A DNA stretch of 7,573 bases from assembly GCA_007127275.1 (NCBI GenBank), contig SKZP01000325.1, forward strand, positions 1 through 7,573, in the 5' to 3' direction. Made by a program: the position numbers and the translations under genes. Positions 6,928-7,573 of the stretch are shown piece after piece. Position 1 is the stretch's first letter. Each line of letters starts with the position of its first letter. The notes beneath the pieces were generated by a model. It worked only from the letters and a program-made list of their open reading frames with translations. It was not told the DNA's origin and searched no databases. This stretch comes from Planctomycetota bacterium. GTDB lineage: Bacteria; Planctomycetota; UBA8742; SKZP01.

Positions 6928-7573
6928 TTACGGTACTACGGTGCCGGAGCGGCCGCTGTCGCGGGGCCCGAGCTTGGCGAGGTATGGCACGGCCCGCCGC
7001 GCCCAGGCTTCGGGGGACTCGCAACCTCCCGCCGATTCGCCCCACACCTTGCGCAGCATGTCCGTGTCGATTACGCCGGGACTTACCGCGAGTGCGGCCA
7101 CGCCACGGGGCAACTCTTGCGCGAGCGCCTTCATCATCCCCTCGACGGCGAACTTGCTCGCACAGTACGGGGCCACGCCGGGCGAGGTCGAGCGCCCCCA
7201 GCCCGAGGACATGCCGACGAAGGTGCCGCGCCCGGCGTCGAGCAGCAGGGGCACGAACGCTTGAGCCGTGTAGGCGACGCCATTGATGTTGATCGCAGTC
7301 AGCTGGGCGAACTCCTCCGCCGGCACCTCCCACAGCGGCAACTCCTCGGTGATCACCGCCGCGTTCGCGACCACCAACTGCGGCACCACCCCTTCGTCGG
7401 CGAGCTGGCGAGCCCACGTCGCGACCGCGGCGGCGTCGGCGACGTCGAGCGTGGCGAAGCGGTGAGGGTCACCCAGCTCGCCGGCCAACGAGTCGAGCGC
7501 CGCGGTGTTGCGCGCACAGCCGGCGACGTTCCATTGCTTCGCGGCAAACTCGCGAGCCAGCGCCCGTCCCAAA
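6928..7573 (-). CDS. Short-chain dehydrogenase/reductase, classical type (5' partial)
   Basis: The reading frame enters at the right edge and ends in TAA at 6928-6930. The first full codon, TTG at 7570-7572, is read as the Leu of the nucleotide-binding GxxxGxG loop (LGRALAREFA), not as a start, so perhaps 10-20 N-terminal residues are missing. About 214 residues are visible, counted from that codon. Motifs in order: the Rossmann segment after the Gly-rich loop; LDVAD (42-46), which binds adenine in this family; VVANAAV (67-73), the NNAG equivalent; Asn94 in ININGVAY; the catalytic Ser in MSSGW (Ser123 by spacing); Tyr136 and Lys140 in YCASK; and SPGVIDTDM (164-172). The catalytic set is intact, so an active NAD(P)(H)-dependent oxidoreductase is expected. 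The ending PYLAKLGPRDSGRSG resembles SDRs of the pterin-aldehyde-reductase-like group, a weak hint. Substrate and cofactor preference cannot be told. Confidence 0.92.
   Translation of the reverse strand, partial: LGRALAREFAAKQWNVAGCARNTAALDSLAGELGDPHRFATLDVADAAAVATWARQLADEGVVPQLVVANAAVITEELPLWEVPAEEFAQLTAININGVAYTAQAFVPLLLDAGRGTFVGMSSGWGRSTSPGVAPYCASKFAVEGMMKALAQELPRGVAALAVSPGVIDTDMLRKVWGESAGGCESPEAWARRAVPYLAKLGPRDSGRSGTVVP

Noticed and set aside
7570..7572. TTG as the start codon of the SDR gene
   Set aside because: It encodes the Leu within the cofactor-binding glycine loop. Starting here would remove the first strand and most of that loop, so the gene simply continues past the edge.
5110..7573. 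An SDR-guaB operon
   Set aside because: The genes share a strand, but a 303-base gap with a probable terminator separates them and there is no functional link.

Overview
This is a high-GC window (by eye about two thirds G+C) holding three protein genes: a very large plus-strand gene that enters from the left edge, and two minus-strand genes, the second of which leaves through the right edge. I see no rRNA, tRNA, CRISPR array, insertion sequence or phage gene. The organism is a bacterium. A Hanks-type Ser/Thr kinase fused through one membrane segment to a pilin-like stalk, a WD40 propeller and leucine-rich-like repeats is the kind of protein found in Planctomycetota, Lentisphaerota and some myxobacteria-like lineages. 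I lean to the Planctomycetota/PVC side, but this is inference from architecture, not a phylogenetic placement.

Layout. Bases 1-4955 (+) are the C-terminal ~1650 residues of a transmembrane Ser/Thr kinase; the N-lobe and catalytic loop lie outside the window. Visible in order: end of the kinase domain, a ~210-residue basic Ala/Lys/Pro linker, one membrane helix, an acidic segment, a pilin-like stretch, a seven-bladed WD40 propeller with ~45-residue spacing, about eight LRR-like repeats of 27-29 residues with a fixed Trp, a fibronectin-III-like module, and ~430 C-terminal residues I do not recognise. Bases 4956-5109 are a short convergent spacer. Bases 5110-6624 (-) encode a complete 504-residue IMP dehydrogenase (guaB) that reads like the eukaryotic type rather than the usual bacterial type. 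Bases 6625-6927 are a non-coding gap with a strong hairpin followed by TTTT on the minus strand, probably the terminator of the upstream gene. Bases 6928-7573 (-) are most of a classical short-chain dehydrogenase/reductase whose N-terminus is cut off.

How the genes relate. The kinase would sense something outside the cytoplasm through its large repeat-rich ectodomain and signal inward by phosphorylation. guaB supplies the first committed step of guanine nucleotide synthesis. The SDR is an NAD(P)-dependent oxidoreductase of unknown substrate. The two minus-strand genes share an orientation but are separated by 303 bases with a probable terminator, so I do not read them as an operon, and nothing ties either one functionally to the kinase. 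The most unusual items are the composite kinase receptor, with its Trp-containing 29-residue repeats and unassigned C-terminus, and the eukaryote-like IMP dehydrogenase.
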